Assembly (NCBI GenBank): GCA_001969505.1 | Contig: LSSK01000107.1 | Location: 1 to 45,302, forward strand | DNA from: Zancudomyces culisetae | Lineage: Eukaryota > Kickxellomycota > Harpellomycetes > Harpellales > Legeriomycetaceae | Direction of reading: 5' to 3' | DNA length: 45,302 nucleotides | Part shown: one piece after another, positions 1 through 10,059 of the stretch | Layout of the letters: every line of letters begins with the position of its first letter | Position numbering within the stretch: position 1 is the stretch's first letter | Notes under the pieces: model-generated | What the model was told of the DNA's origin: nothing | Seen by the model: the letters and a program-made list of their open reading frames with translations, nothing else | Databases searched by the model: none | Position numbers and translations under genes: made by a program

Positions 1-1
1 T

Positions 2-649
2 GCAGGAATCGATACCACAAGCATTACAATGACGTATGTGCTACATGTTTGTACACTATTTCCTGATATTTACAAAAAGATAGTCGAAGAAATAGATAGA
101 GAGTTTCCTGATAGAACAAAGCTGATAAGAGTAAATGAAGGAAGAAAAAAGCTGACATACTTTACTGCAGTTGTGTTGGAAACAATGAGATTCAAGACAG
201 TTGTTGGAGGTACATTCCCAAGAGACAGCTCAGATGATGGTTTCCAACTTTCAGATTATTATATTCCTCCAAAACATATCATAAACATATATCTTGAGGG
301 AATCCATTATAACGAAGCAGTTTGGAAAGATCCATACATTTTCAATCCTGATAGATTCTTGGGTTTGAATGGAGAGGAGATGAAAAAGGAAATAATCACC
401 TTCTCTAGTGGGGTCAGGATATGTGTTGGAAGAAACCTAGCATGGTCAGAAATATATACCGTTTTGGGCAATCTCATCCGCGAGTATGAATTTGATATTC
501 CGAGTGATTGTAAGTACAGGCCCAGTAATATCAATCCAGCAACAGGACAGCCACACTTTTTTAAGGACAAAGTGTATGTGACACGCAGTCCCTTGACACC
601 AGACCAAGATTGTAATATCATAGTTCGTAGACGTCCAGTCAAGAGCTAA
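2..649 (+). CDS. Cytochrome P450, C-terminal part (5' end outside window)
   Basis: Open reading frame running in from the left edge. It starts at the I-helix oxygen-activation motif AGIDTT, then has the K-helix ExxR (ETMR), a PERF-like region (FNPDRF) and the haem-binding loop FSSGVRICVGRNLAW, where the Cys is the axial haem ligand. These appear in the right order and spacing for the last ~215 residues of a microsomal P450 monooxygenase. The N-terminal anchor and substrate-recognition sites 1-3 are outside the window, so family and substrate cannot be assigned. No intron is seen in this part. The internal ATG at 29 is not the real start, because coding continues upstream in frame. It is transcribed towards the FANCE-like gene. 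Confidence 0.93.
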   Translation, partial: AGIDTTSITMTYVLHVCTLFPDIYKKIVEEIDREFPDRTKLIRVNEGRKKLTYFTAVVLETMRFKTVVGGTFPRDSSDDGFQLSDYYIPPKHIINIYLEGIHYNEAVWKDPYIFNPDRFLGLNGEEMKKEIITFSSGVRICVGRNLAWSEIYTVLGNLIREYEFDIPSDCKYRPSNINPATGQPHFFKDKVYVTRSPLTPDQDCNIIVRRRPVKS

Positions 650-1009
650 AGATGAGGTATGAGTTGATATTTTATGAGCTGGAGGGGATGGGGGGTTGTG
701 TTTAAGATAAGCTGGCCGAAGGGTTGCAGTTTGAGTGCTGCAAGGGGGATTGATCTAGTGCATCGTTTTTTTTTATTTAGGTTTTTTTCTTTACTTTTGT
801 GCGAGTTCAAATTAAAAATAAATAACTGTGATTGGAAAATCATTCTGATGCTGTTATGTTGGGTACTGGTTTTGACACAAATTTGGATATAATTAATTGC
901 GGTTGAAACAGACCTCCAAGTAGAGTTCCCTTAACCAGATTTCTTTTTTTGTTGTCTATTTAGATATATAAAAGAATGTAATAGAAAGCATTATTATATT
1001 CATTTGCGA
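650..1009. other. Intergenic spacer between P450 and FANCE-like gene
   Basis: 360 nt without a convincing gene. It holds the P450 3' UTR, with T-rich tracts near 765-800, and presumably the promoter of the downstream gene. An AT-rich stretch with TATATAAAA at about 964-972 lies ~40 nt before the proposed ATG at 1010. Confidence 0.5.
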
Positions 1010-2488
1010 ATGGGGTACGAATGGAGCTATACGCGCTCATTCCTTAGTCAATTACACAGTTCCGTAGAAAATACTAATTCACAACGTCGCAATTTACCTG
1101 CAACATTCAAGGGTAAATCTATACAAATATAAAAAACATTACAACTAAAATTCAAACATTTATTTTCAGTTCGTATAGTTTAAGCTTTATTTTTTATTCT
1201 ATTGTTAAAGTAGAATTACAACTTAAAAAGAGAAAAAGGGATGAGGCATTCGAGAATGAAGATAGGTATGGTATTTTATGTTCCAATTCCAGCCGGAAAC
1301 ATAATTCAGACCTCAAAGGAAATGCGAATACAGATAAAGATATGTCCAACAACCTTACCATGCAAAAAAATTATATACTGATTTTAAATGTTGTTAAGCA
1401 GCTTGAAAACGGTGTTTTTGACAAAGTACTACGAGATAATCTCCATCTATTTCTGTCGCTTGGAAACCTTGAGGTAAGTTCGGTTTGTCTGCTTTATTTC
1501 ATGAATGACTTATTATATAGCATATTTTTTTATTATTTTATTATTTTATTCAAGAGTTGGTTCCTAACATCGGTTAACGTTATTGATAATGTTTCATTGT
1601 AGTTAAGCTCGGTTTTAAAAGAAGGAATATCCTTTGAGAATGTACGTGAAGAGGTACTCATAAAGATTATGTGGTATCTCATAGACAGCACAGAAAGCTT
1701 TCGAGTTTCCAGCGTGATCATTTTTACAAAGTGTATTTCGCTTAGCTGGCTGGTCAAATGTCAAGTAGCCACTAGAGAGCTTCAGGACGTAATTTTGCGA
1801 TTTGGGACAAACTTGCAGTTGATATTTATAGAAGGAATTGCAGTGCCTTTGCTTAGAGAGACAGGACTAAGTAATTTGTTATTTAATGTCAAGCTATACT
1901 TTCGTACAAACCGTAGGCGTTATCTAACAACGAAAATCTTGGTTTATTTGTAGAGCATGGAATGGGTAATTTAATTGCAGAAGTTTTGGTTCGATATGAC
2001 TCGGATAGAACAAATCAGTTTATTCTGTAAGCTAGATAAATTTTATGAACCGAATACATTCGGTGAACAGGTCTACACATTTTAAATCAATCTATACAAT
2101 ACAAGATAGTGTTCCAAACTAAAAAAATAATATTGCGAAAATTGATAGAAATTGGACCATGCACGAATCGTTTTCTACAAGACCAAAATGTTTAGATGTA
2201 GAAGTAGCTGTTATTACAAAAGTATTGACTGCGAGTGGGAGCCATGTAACAACACGCGGTGTTGGGTTACTCATTGAGCTACTTGTAAAAGTGCACGAGT
2301 ATAATTTAGAATCCAAAAAATATGGGATGTTGATAGTATCAGTAGTGAAAACGTTCAAAAAAGGCATCACTTTAGATCAACTGAACGCATTACTTGGTGT
2401 CGCAAATAAACTCAAAACATTTTTCAAGCAGACTGCCAGCTCTGTAATCAACAATGAGCTAAAAAAACTTGAAAACAAATGTGCTTAG
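1010..2488 (+). CDS. FANCE: FANCE-like protein (Fanconi anaemia core complex), five exons
   Basis: Exon model 1010-1112, 1211-1473, 1603-1870, 1954-2026, 2149-2488. All junctions are GT-AG and all phases agree, giving 348 residues. The exon 2 N-terminus carries a basic, NLS-like KKRKR. From exon 2 onward the protein is a chain of amphipathic helices. The last ~100 residues resemble the human FANCE C-terminal helical-repeat domain as I remember it: a Y-x-x-L-x-x-x-V helix, then ITLDQLNALL and a TFF helix (human IT-x-x-QR-x-x-L...TFL), and the upstream segment LIAEVLVRYDSDRTNQFIL corresponds to the helix before it. In animals FANCE links FANCC to FANCD2 in the ubiquitin-ligase core complex that repairs DNA interstrand crosslinks. 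At 348 residues it is shorter than human FANCE (536), and the missing part is the poorly conserved N-terminus. The least certain junction is 2026/2149. Convergent with COA1. Confidence 0.62.
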
Positions 2489-2683
2489 GTATTGTTTTTC
2501 CAGAATTGTTTATGATACCGTTATCAGTATGTTTGCAATGGTTATTGTTACTTTTTATACCAAAATATACCAGCTTTAAAAAAATATTTTGATTAAACTC
2601 TTTTTGCTGAAAATACAAAAGTGGGATGTTCTTGTAAAAAAAAACGCATATTAACGAATAAACGAAATCTAGATACGGGGTTT

Positions 2684-3460
2684 TCACATTTCCAAGGGGA
2701 TCTTTTGGCCTTCAGGTGTTAAAATGTAAAACGAATCAGTTGTCCATACATTCGTAGAGAGGTCTTTTCTGTGGCATTTAAGATATAGGGTGCCTTCTCC
2801 TAGTTAACAAGAGAAAGATACAGTTAAAAAGATAAGGTCAAATAGTGCAAAAAATAATATAAAATAGCATTTAATGAACTTACTTTTGTTGGAACCCACA
2901 ACCTTAAAGTAAACATCAACATTTCCCTTGAGATTATTAACTACTCCATATACCTTAGTGTAGAAATTATTTGGAAAGTCCAACCCATGCCCATAAGCTT
3001 CGACTACTTCTTCGTTGTTTCTGGCAATAAACAGTGCTGCTGTAACAGCAGAGCTAGTCATTCTGGTGTCGTTGAAAAAATATTCTATGCATACCGCCCA
3101 TGATAAACAAGCAAGTAGTGCGTAGGATGTGTACTTGTATATTTTTTTTCTTTTTTCGGCAAGCCTTGCTGCAGAATCTTGGGGGTTTTCGAATATATTA
3201 TCTCGTCTTATTGCGAATGCAGGATTTTCATACCTAGCTTCGACTAGAGGAGTAGTGTCTTTTGACTGTTTTTGAGATTGATGCTCTATAGTTGAGTGGA
3301 ATGAATTCACATGGACAGTTCCCAAATAATTGAACTTTTTCGTTACTTGGATCTTTGAAACTAAAATTGTCGAGCTTGCCAGAGGTCTTTTAAAGAAATT
3401 GCAATTGCTAATTGGGTTGCCTCTTTTAAATATAGACCCAAAACCGGTATTCAGATTCAT
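2684..3460 (-). CDS. COA1: COA1, cytochrome c oxidase assembly factor 1, two exons
   Basis: Exon 1 is 3460-2884 and exon 2 is 2799-2684 on the minus strand. The donor is a perfect GTAAGT, the acceptor TTAACTAG, phase 1, giving 230 residues. The first ~60 residues are basic and Ser/Thr-rich like a mitochondrial presequence. One membrane segment lies at about 111-129. After it comes the COA1/TIM21-like domain: NDTR-(M)-TSS-AV for the family's N-x-x-RxxSPVV, an NEEV...G motif, then NLKGNVDVYFKVVGSNK and a short beta-rich tail in exon 2. COA1 is an inner-membrane protein acting early in Cox1 maturation. TIM21 is the closest alternative fold, but the paired N-x-R and NEEV pattern favours COA1. The ORF read without splicing would end in an unrelated hydrophobic tail encoded by the intron. 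Confidence 0.78.
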
Positions 3461-4230
3461 TTTGACTAGATTCCTTGTTAAATGTTCTCAAGTTCTTGTG
3501 GATTGCTACTTAAACTGTAGAGTTTTATAATTTGACGTTTCTTTGGGTACTAAAAAAAAAATCAAATAAGATGACCTATACAAGATAAAGCGACCAAAAA
3601 TTCAAACCAAATCGCAAATTAAAGGTGGTATTTCCAAAATCAAAAATATTCGAACATTTTGATTGTGGAAAAAATATAGCCTTCGCAAATTAATGCAAAG
3701 CTTCTACTCGTGTAATTATCTCAACTTGGTTCATTTGATTGGAAGCAATGGAAAGCATATTGCTTGGGATTTGGTGTAAAAATTCAAATGGGCTGGGTTT
3801 TTTTTTCGCTTTTACATCTTTTTTTTTGGGAAGGAGGAACAAAAGAGGAATGGGCGAGTGTTTGGCTACCAAAGTTTAAGTAACATTAATTTCTGATGAG
3901 TCTAACAGCTTACAAAGGACTGAAAGAGGGAAAAAAGCTATAAAAACCGAACAAAACACTAGCAAAGGGACGACAAATTTCGTAGCTTTATATCCTCTGG
4001 ACCAAACAAAATAGAAGGGAGGTGGCGATAGTTATCATTGTATTTTTAATCAAAACTAGTCATGGAAGCTAGAGGTGTAAACTGTTTTTTCTAAATACTA
4101 AGGTCAAGTGGTTTTTGGAATTAGTGATAGGATATCTACACATCGAGTAGATATTTAGCAGCATTTTACACTTCAATACATGGTAATACTCCAGTAGGGG
4201 ATGATTACTTTATAATTTTGCACACCAGAG
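3461..4230. other. Intergenic region, divergent promoters of COA1 and the F-box gene
   Basis: About 770 nt, AT-rich, between two divergent genes. It has short poly-A/T runs (about 3552-3560, 3797-3804, 3822-3829). A 60-codon open frame on the minus strand at 3690-3872 begins at TTG and shows no family features. No RNA gene seen. Confidence 0.5.
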
Positions 4231-5592
4231 ATGGATAAAATCATCAATGATTTCAGCAACGTTAAAGGTAGCAAGGATCGGATAGAGATTCTAAAAAGGC
4301 TTTGTGAGGAACTGAACTACTATGAGCGTACTATTGTTAAGAACCATCTTAATTCGGCAACAAATGGAAACTTTGATATATTGGGTGGCTTGGTACCTGA
4401 GCTGGTAGATGAAGTACTTAAATACTTTACAACAGACGAGTTGTTGGGCCTGAGATTTGTGTGCAGAAAATGGTATCAATTGGTAGATCATAGTTGTTAC
4501 ATCAGAGGAAGGCTCAAGAGAATAAAGCCAGAAGAAAGCAACGGAAATATAGCAGAGTATAATAAACAAAAGAGATGGGAAAATGCGACACCAATGAAAT
4601 GGAGGAACGAAATGGGTAACTGTTCTTCTACTGGCAATAATGGTGGTGATGGTTTCTATTACAAGAGGAAACTAGAAATGCTAAGGGAAGGTGAAAGAAT
4701 AAAGCATGTATGTCTAAAAGAAAAATATATGCTGGTGGGATATAATACAACTAAAATAAGAGTATACGAGCTCAAGAAAGAAAGGGGAGTGATGCAAAAG
4801 AGGCTGGAGAAGATTAGCAACACCCCGATTTATTCTGATATATGCGAAAAAGCAAAAGTGGTAGTAGTCGTATGTTTCTGTAGAGAGGTACGAGTGTATA
4901 GTATAGAAACAGGCGAAACAAAGTACGAAAGTATAGTTGAAAGTGTGGCAGTGTCAGCAGTGAGCATAAGTGGAGACATACTTGTCATCGGAAAATGTAA
5001 CGGTGTTGTCGAGCTGGTGGATTGGAGAAACAAGAAGAGGATAAAGAGTTTAAAGATGTTTGAAGAGGAGGAAGTTAGAGCGACAGGGCTGGTGGAAATT
5101 GGGGGTGCGGCGAAAGGAGTTACAACTATAGACGTGGTGGCGGTATCACTAACAACACTCAAAATTCAACAGCTAAAAAACGGATTGCATGAAATGGAAA
5201 GCTACAGTAAAACGCTGCCTATAACACCAACAATAGGTCCACCGAGTTTAGGAATATGGCAGCTTTCTGGTGCAGTGGGATCGTATTTAATATTGATTCA
5301 ATTTAAAGGAATATGTGTCCGATACCAAAAAATAAATAATATACAGAAAATAGAGTTTATCTACACAGGGATGTTAGGAAGTTACTGTGTCTATCCATAT
5401 CGGATAATCAGTCCATTAAATATCAATAAAGATTCGCTAAGTATTCACACAATTGGCAGCACAATCGAACCGATCAAGAATTATGGGAGTGTACTTGAAA
5501 TCAATGAACCAATAGTGCTAGCCCGATGCAACGATAGATTTCTAGTGGTAGTTACAGACCAGGGAAAAAATCTTCAGTATTACGTGTTCTAA
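4231..5592 (+). CDS. F-box protein with degenerate beta-propeller-like C-terminus
   Basis: Intronless ORF of 453 residues. Residues ~50-90 form a recognisable F-box: LGGLVPELVDEVLKYF, then ELLGLRFVCRKWYQLV, with the conserved Leu-Pro-like start and the V-C-R-x-W helix that contacts Skp1. The remaining ~360 residues contain repeated short beta-strand pairs (e.g. KYMLVGYNTTKIRVYEL, ISGDILVIGKCNGVVELVD) in the spacing of WD-like blades, but without clear GH...WD signatures. I infer a substrate-recognition subunit of an SCF ubiquitin ligase; the substrate is unknown. Its stop lies 19 nt from the stop of the convergent PPR gene. Confidence 0.75.
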   Translation: MDKIINDFSNVKGSKDRIEILKRLCEELNYYERTIVKNHLNSATNGNFDILGGLVPELVDEVLKYFTTDELLGLRFVCRKWYQLVDHSCYIRGRLKRIKPEESNGNIAEYNKQKRWENATPMKWRNEMGNCSSTGNNGGDGFYYKRKLEMLREGERIKHVCLKEKYMLVGYNTTKIRVYELKKERGVMQKRLEKISNTPIYSDICEKAKVVVVVCFCREVRVYSIETGETKYESIVESVAVSAVSISGDILVIGKCNGVVELVDWRNKKRIKSLKMFEEEEVRATGLVEIGGAAKGVTTIDVVAVSLTTLKIQQLKNGLHEMESYSKTLPITPTIGPPSLGIWQLSGAVGSYLILIQFKGICVRYQKINNIQKIEFIYTGMLGSYCVYPYRIISPLNINKDSLSIHTIGSTIEPIKNYGSVLEINEPIVLARCNDRFLVVVTDQGKNLQYYVF

Positions 5593-5611
5593 GCTTTGAT
5601 GGTTGTAGTTT

Positions 5612-7009
5612 TCATTTATAGTGCCCTTTGGTGTCCGCCATATCCATTAACTTTGAATACGATGTATGATTTGATTTGTCTAAATGCTGACCAAAGCCAA
5701 TGGTATCCAAAAAGCTCCAGAAATCAATTCCCTTTTGAAACTTTTCTTCGATTGTTGCCAATTTTAGAAACAAGTCTATAGTTTTGTTGTCAATTATGGG
5801 GCGAGAATTTTTCCCGCCGCCCAGCTGATCAAGAGAAAGGTTTCGAAGTAGAGGTGGTTTGACAAGCTTTTCTTTCTTGTTGCCGTGCTTAAAGGTATTT
5901 GTTTCCATAAATACTGAGTAAACTTCGTTAAGTATTTTGGTTACTTGCTTTGAACCTTTCCCTCTATAGATGGAATAGTTTATCCCACTACTTAACAATG
6001 TGTTTATCAGCATCGAATCAAGCTCTAGCGGTTTGAGAAGTTTTTTGTTGGAGTTTTTTAGTGTGCCTTTATAGTTATTCTTAGCCTTGTATTTGAGAAG
6101 TACCCTGTCATTATACTGTTGCCGATTTTGATAGTCGAGCACAAAATCTTTCCATACATTTATGATGGTGTCCAAAATAGCATTTGCTCCATTATCACTG
6201 CTTTCACTGGTGGGGAGTTTTTCCTTAGTACTGGCGAGTACTTTGCCACACATCTTTCTATAATGGTATTTAATAACAGTGGTATATGTTATCATATCTG
6301 CTAAAGAGGCAAGTACTCTGGGATCTTTCTTTTGAATATGCTTCTCATTAATTGTTATTGGGATTCCTCTATATAGTTGCTCCATGGCAAATGCACAGTC
6401 ATTTATGGCATAAATTAACAGCATCGCATTCGTGTTTATTATCGACACGGGTGTACCAAAATCCTCGACGATCTTATCGTATATCTGTCTTGCCATGCTT
6501 ACCGCTCGTGGATGCTTGCTTTTTGAGTAACATATCAACAAACTATTATAGCTTGTTTCTGTAGGTTCGAATCCTCTTTTCTTTATCTCTCTGAACGCTC
6601 TTGTCGCTTGATCTGTATTTCCTAATTTCCCATGCTCTACAATAATTCTATTCCAAAGAACCACAGATTGGCTTTTGCTGCTATACTTTGTTGGAAGCGA
6701 AAAGGCCTCGTCATATTCTTTATTTGCGATCAAACGATCAAACTTTTCTACCAGCAAGTATGGGTCCGTATGCAGCTTTCTACCAATATTCGTAGGCGTC
6801 ACTGGATTCAGTTTTTCTATATCTTCAGGTGCTGCATTTTCCTCGCTTTTTTCGCTCCGGTCGATTTTGTTTTTTTTTGCCAAGGGTGTTGATTGTGATT
6901 TGGGTATTTTTACGGCTGGTACTGCGAAATTTGCCACCTGTCTTTTGAGGGTGGTGCTGATGAACTTACTGTTGACCAGCAAAGGCCTTAATTGTCTCAA
7001 TTTTAGCAT
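5612..7009 (-). CDS. Mitochondrial pentatricopeptide repeat (PPR) protein
   Basis: Intronless ORF of 465 residues starting at ATG 7009. The N-terminus is rich in Arg, Lys, Ser and hydrophobics with almost no acidic residues for ~45 positions, as in a mitochondrial presequence. At least two clear PPR-type helix pairs lie at about 118-187: a WNRIIVEHGKLGNTDQATRAF unit, then the typical G-F-x-P-x-x-x-(S/T)-Y-N-SLL start of the next repeat. The remainder is helical with poorly conserved repeats, ending with FWSFLDTIGFG. Such proteins bind organellar RNA for processing, stability or translation. Yeast CCM1 and similar factors are possible relatives, but I cannot name an orthologue. Tail-to-tail with the F-box gene. 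Confidence 0.72.
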   Translation of the reverse strand: MLKLRQLRPLLVNSKFISTTLKRQVANFAVPAVKIPKSQSTPLAKKNKIDRSEKSEENAAPEDIEKLNPVTPTNIGRKLHTDPYLLVEKFDRLIANKEYDEAFSLPTKYSSKSQSVVLWNRIIVEHGKLGNTDQATRAFREIKKRGFEPTETSYNSLLICYSKSKHPRAVSMARQIYDKIVEDFGTPVSIINTNAMLLIYAINDCAFAMEQLYRGIPITINEKHIQKKDPRVLASLADMITYTTVIKYHYRKMCGKVLASTKEKLPTSESSDNGANAILDTIINVWKDFVLDYQNRQQYNDRVLLKYKAKNNYKGTLKNSNKKLLKPLELDSMLINTLLSSGINYSIYRGKGSKQVTKILNEVYSVFMETNTFKHGNKKEKLVKPPLLRNLSLDQLGGGKNSRPIIDNKTIDLFLKLATIEEKFQKGIDFWSFLDTIGFGQHLDKSNHTSYSKLMDMADTKGHYK

Positions 7010-8084
7010 TATTGTATTCGAAATCTCTATATCATCAATTTAGGTGAACTAATTTGATATAATATCTGTTCGGCAAACTTACAAAGCTTAGTTTCTATCT
7101 GAAAATTTTTTCTTTTACAACTCGGGTAATATAGTAATAGTGAATTTATCAATCATTAATATTTGATTAAAATTTTTTTTAGTAATAATATTATTATATC
7201 ATACCAGCTTCATTAAATTGGTGGGTTCATATCTTCACATTGGCGTTGTATCTGATGTGGCTACAATGTTATTGGCGTCGTTTTCAAAAGAGCAAAAAAG
7301 CGGGAGGGAGGGGGAAGAGGTATTGATGTTTTCTCGCACCATCTGGTTTATATTGTATTAAAATCGTATTACTACAGTTAAAAGCTGGTATAGTTGTGTC
7401 TTCGTAAAATAAAGCAGCACTTTCCAGAAGATAAATGATATGGTGGGACGTTTTTTTTAGGTATTGATGTCAAAAGCCTCACCCCCCCAAAATATAGGAG
7501 GGGATACCATCCTAATTTATTACCTCGGGTTATGCTATATATAAATAAGCAGTACTTTTATAGAAATACCTGGGTAGGGTGAATGGGTATTCTAGATACT
7601 ACTACTATCTACTTGATACTTTCAATAAAAGATCAAAACCCTTCCTTGGCTCCTTTGCTCTTGGTTAAGTAGCCACTTTTGCAAATCCAAAATAAATCGG
7701 CGGGAATAGTTAATCAACGGAAACCCAATTCAAGCCAAGTAAATTGTTTGATAAAACATATAAACAAATAAGTAAACGTAAATACAATGTTTAGTTAAAA
7801 AAAAGAGGACCAAAAACATCTGATAAAAGTTACTTTGATACACAAGCTTCTTTTATAGACACAAATTCCAGCTTTTATTTATTTACTACTTGTATCCCCA
7901 ATATAAGGTAGAGGTAAATTCCACAATAAACACAGGTGTAGGTAAAAACAGTAAATAAAAGCAAAGCAGAAACCGAAACTGAGGAAGAAGCGAAAGCGAA
8001 AAACGTCAACGTCAACGTCAACATCAACGTCAACAAAAAACGAAACTGAAAACGAAAACGTGAAAACCAAACCAGCGTTCTTAA
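7010..8084. other. Intergenic region, 1.07 kb
   Basis: Divergent promoter region between the PPR gene and the hydrolase-like gene. AT-rich with short C and G runs (around 7310 and 7488-7502). A hexanucleotide repeat lies at about 8004-8034. Short minus-strand open frames at 7875-8132 are mostly the translation of this repeat region and are not credible genes. Confidence 0.5.
8004..8034. repeat. Hexanucleotide repeat (GTCAAC)n
   Basis: About five imperfect copies of GTCAAC, one changed to ATCAAC, some 50-80 nt upstream of the hydrolase-like ATG. Closely similar units occur in coding DNA at about 15700-15735, where they encode Asn-Val. Confidence 0.85.
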
Positions 8085-9386
8085 ATGTTCGAAATACGAG
8101 CTTATAAAAACTGGATACGATATGTTACGCATTTGCTACGATATAATCATGTAACAATGACAATTCCCGCCGAGAATTCGTCAATCCATAATGCCAACAA
8201 ATTCCACAACAATTCCTCGGTTTCAACTATCCAGTATAGTTTAACAAATTCAATGTTTTATCCTGATGTGTTTTTATCACCACAACCCCGCTTCAATTCG
8301 CAATTAGACTTGTCGACACGGAATCTGCCGTGTGTATTGTTTCTACACGGATCGCATCCCGGGGGATTTGATACCAGTCGATTTATGGCAAGTGGGTTTG
8401 CACACGCTTCCAACACAAAGTTGTTAGCCACAGATGGGTATGGTATGGGAGGCAATAATCTGGTTCCTTTCAGCCTACTTAATGTTTCACGACCCGGGTA
8501 TTTAGAATCCTCTCTAAATTTTGACAACACTTTTAATTCCGAGGCGCTAGGGTTGATCCGCCTGCTTGACAAGCTAAGTATCAAGTCTATAAGAATTGTC
8601 GCCTTGGACTCTTCATCGTTGCTAGCGATGGAGCTGGCCTCGATTCCATATTTTCGTGAAAGAGTGAAATCACTAGTACTAATCAACCCAATCACATCAT
8701 TTAACCCTTATTCCGACTATCTAAAATTCATAAAACTTTTGTTTGCACCTTCAATTATACAAAACTTGAAAACATACTATGGAAGCTATCGAAATGCAAG
8801 GAATTACCACAAAAAGGGTACATATTCTCTACTAAACGATAAAGCTCAATCTAAGGCGCATCAAGACCACGAGCTTGGCGGCAACGACGAAAATACCTCC
8901 AAAACACTGTTGAAACGCAAACGATTTTTTTCTTCACATTCTCCAGACAACAATACCTATGAAAGCCGGATTTCAAAGCTGGTTTCTCTACATTGTGGCG
9001 AACTCGCAGCGACAGAAATGCATAGCGACAACTTTTTGTACCACAACTACCTGAACTTACCCGTATTGTTTTCCCAAAACGAGTCTCGAAAACTTGGAAT
9101 TAAATCCGATTTTATTAAGCTGGGCCACTTTTTTGACGATAGCGCAGCCGTAAAAAGACAATGGAAGTTTATTAAATCACCGATCTGTTGCATAACTACA
9201 TCAACTGCTGGTGCTACGAATGAACAAATAAACACCAACATCGAGAAGGTCAAATTGTCCATTTTAAACAATGTTCAATCAAACACAGTAGAATTCCACC
9301 ATGTAAAAGGTGGAGGTGTTTCCTTGTATCCGCTGAGTAGAGTCAGTAACATAGCACTGGAGTTTGTCAACGCCTTTGGTCTCTAG
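8085..9386 (+). CDS. Alpha/beta-hydrolase-fold protein, probably non-catalytic
   Basis: Intronless ORF of 433 residues from ATG 8085; a second in-frame ATG at 8157 is an alternative start. The fold is shown by LPCVLFLHGSHPGGFDTS (oxyanion-hole HG loop), SRPGYL, the helix EALGLIRLLDKL, strand IRIVALDSSSLLAMELAS (nucleophile-elbow position) and VKSLVLINP. In the family the elbow reads G-x-S-x-G and the C-terminal catalytic His follows GGG. Here the elbow is A-L-D-S-S, and the C-terminal loop reads VKGGGVSLYP with Val where His is expected. The acid-bearing loop is also unlike the family. I infer loss of esterase or lipase activity. An insertion of ~90 polar residues lies at the cap position, where hydrolases normally have a lid. 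Function unknown. Confidence 0.7.
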   Translation: MFEIRAYKNWIRYVTHLLRYNHVTMTIPAENSSIHNANKFHNNSSVSTIQYSLTNSMFYPDVFLSPQPRFNSQLDLSTRNLPCVLFLHGSHPGGFDTSRFMASGFAHASNTKLLATDGYGMGGNNLVPFSLLNVSRPGYLESSLNFDNTFNSEALGLIRLLDKLSIKSIRIVALDSSSLLAMELASIPYFRERVKSLVLINPITSFNPYSDYLKFIKLLFAPSIIQNLKTYYGSYRNARNYHKKGTYSLLNDKAQSKAHQDHELGGNDENTSKTLLKRKRFFSSHSPDNNTYESRISKLVSLHCGELAATEMHSDNFLYHNYLNLPVLFSQNESRKLGIKSDFIKLGHFFDDSAAVKRQWKFIKSPICCITTSTAGATNEQINTNIEKVKLSILNNVQSNTVEFHHVKGGGVSLYPLSRVSNIALEFVNAFGL

Positions 9387-9409
9387 CCAACTTCTCACTG
9401 TGCTTTTTA

Positions 9410-10050
9410 TTTCATTATTTATTCAACAAAGGTTTCATATACATTTTTTTGCAACTTTGTATCATTAGAGATAAACAATAAACTGCGTATTCTTCATTAT
9501 GCAAGATATCGATACAATTTAAGCTTAGTTTATCAGTGATATTTTCAGAAAAGCATAAGACGTGGTTCTTTTTTTTTTCTTCCGAGTAACCTTTTGAATA
9601 TAATTTTTCCTTCTCTGTCTCGCATGTTTTGATAACCACTTTCTATTTTTATTTGTTGTTGCTGATATGGTAATTTGTAGGAATATCCTCTTGCACTTTT
9701 GAACATAATAAACGACACAATAAGGAGGGTTAGGTGGTTCGGTTTCAAGCCAGGATGAAGTGATATATTTTTGATCCATAGCATTTAATAACCGGGCATC
9801 TTCCAATCCCCTCAGCCTTAAAAATAAACACATACGTAAAACAGAAAATGATAATAAAGCGGGCTCAACGTAATGGGAAACCATATCGGTGGTACACTTA
9901 GACAATTGAAACCAAATCAGAACATTTATCGAAACTTTGGGTTACAGCTATTAAGCTTTTGGCAGTTTTTTCGAAGATACATTTTCTGTCAAGTAAACGA
10001 AATATCTTTTTGCAATTTAAAAGACATTTTGAGCATTACCATTCAAAACC
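9410..10050 (-). other. Possible multi-exon gene, unresolved
   Basis: The minus strand shows three consecutive protein-like open segments in different frames. About 10037-9903 contains KTAKSLIAVTQSFDKCSDLV. About 9905-9660 contains SHYVEPALLSFSVLRMCLF and ARLLNAMDQ. About 9639-9415 ends in CKKMYMKPLLNK and a stop. Composition looks coding and short introns could link them (for example a 49-nt GTAACC...AAG intron ending just before TGTACCACC), but no ATG-to-stop model is secure. I do not recognise the product. A decayed gene is equally possible. Confidence 0.28.
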
Positions 10051-10059
10051 AATAAATAG

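Noticed and set aside
674-892. 72-codon ORF downstream of the P450.
   Set aside because: Hydrophobic read of T-rich 3' flanking DNA with no family features.
6555-6580. GGTTCGAATCC, identical to a tRNA T-loop (box B).
   Set aside because: It lies inside the PPR coding sequence, with no acceptor stem, anticodon arm or box A at the right distance.
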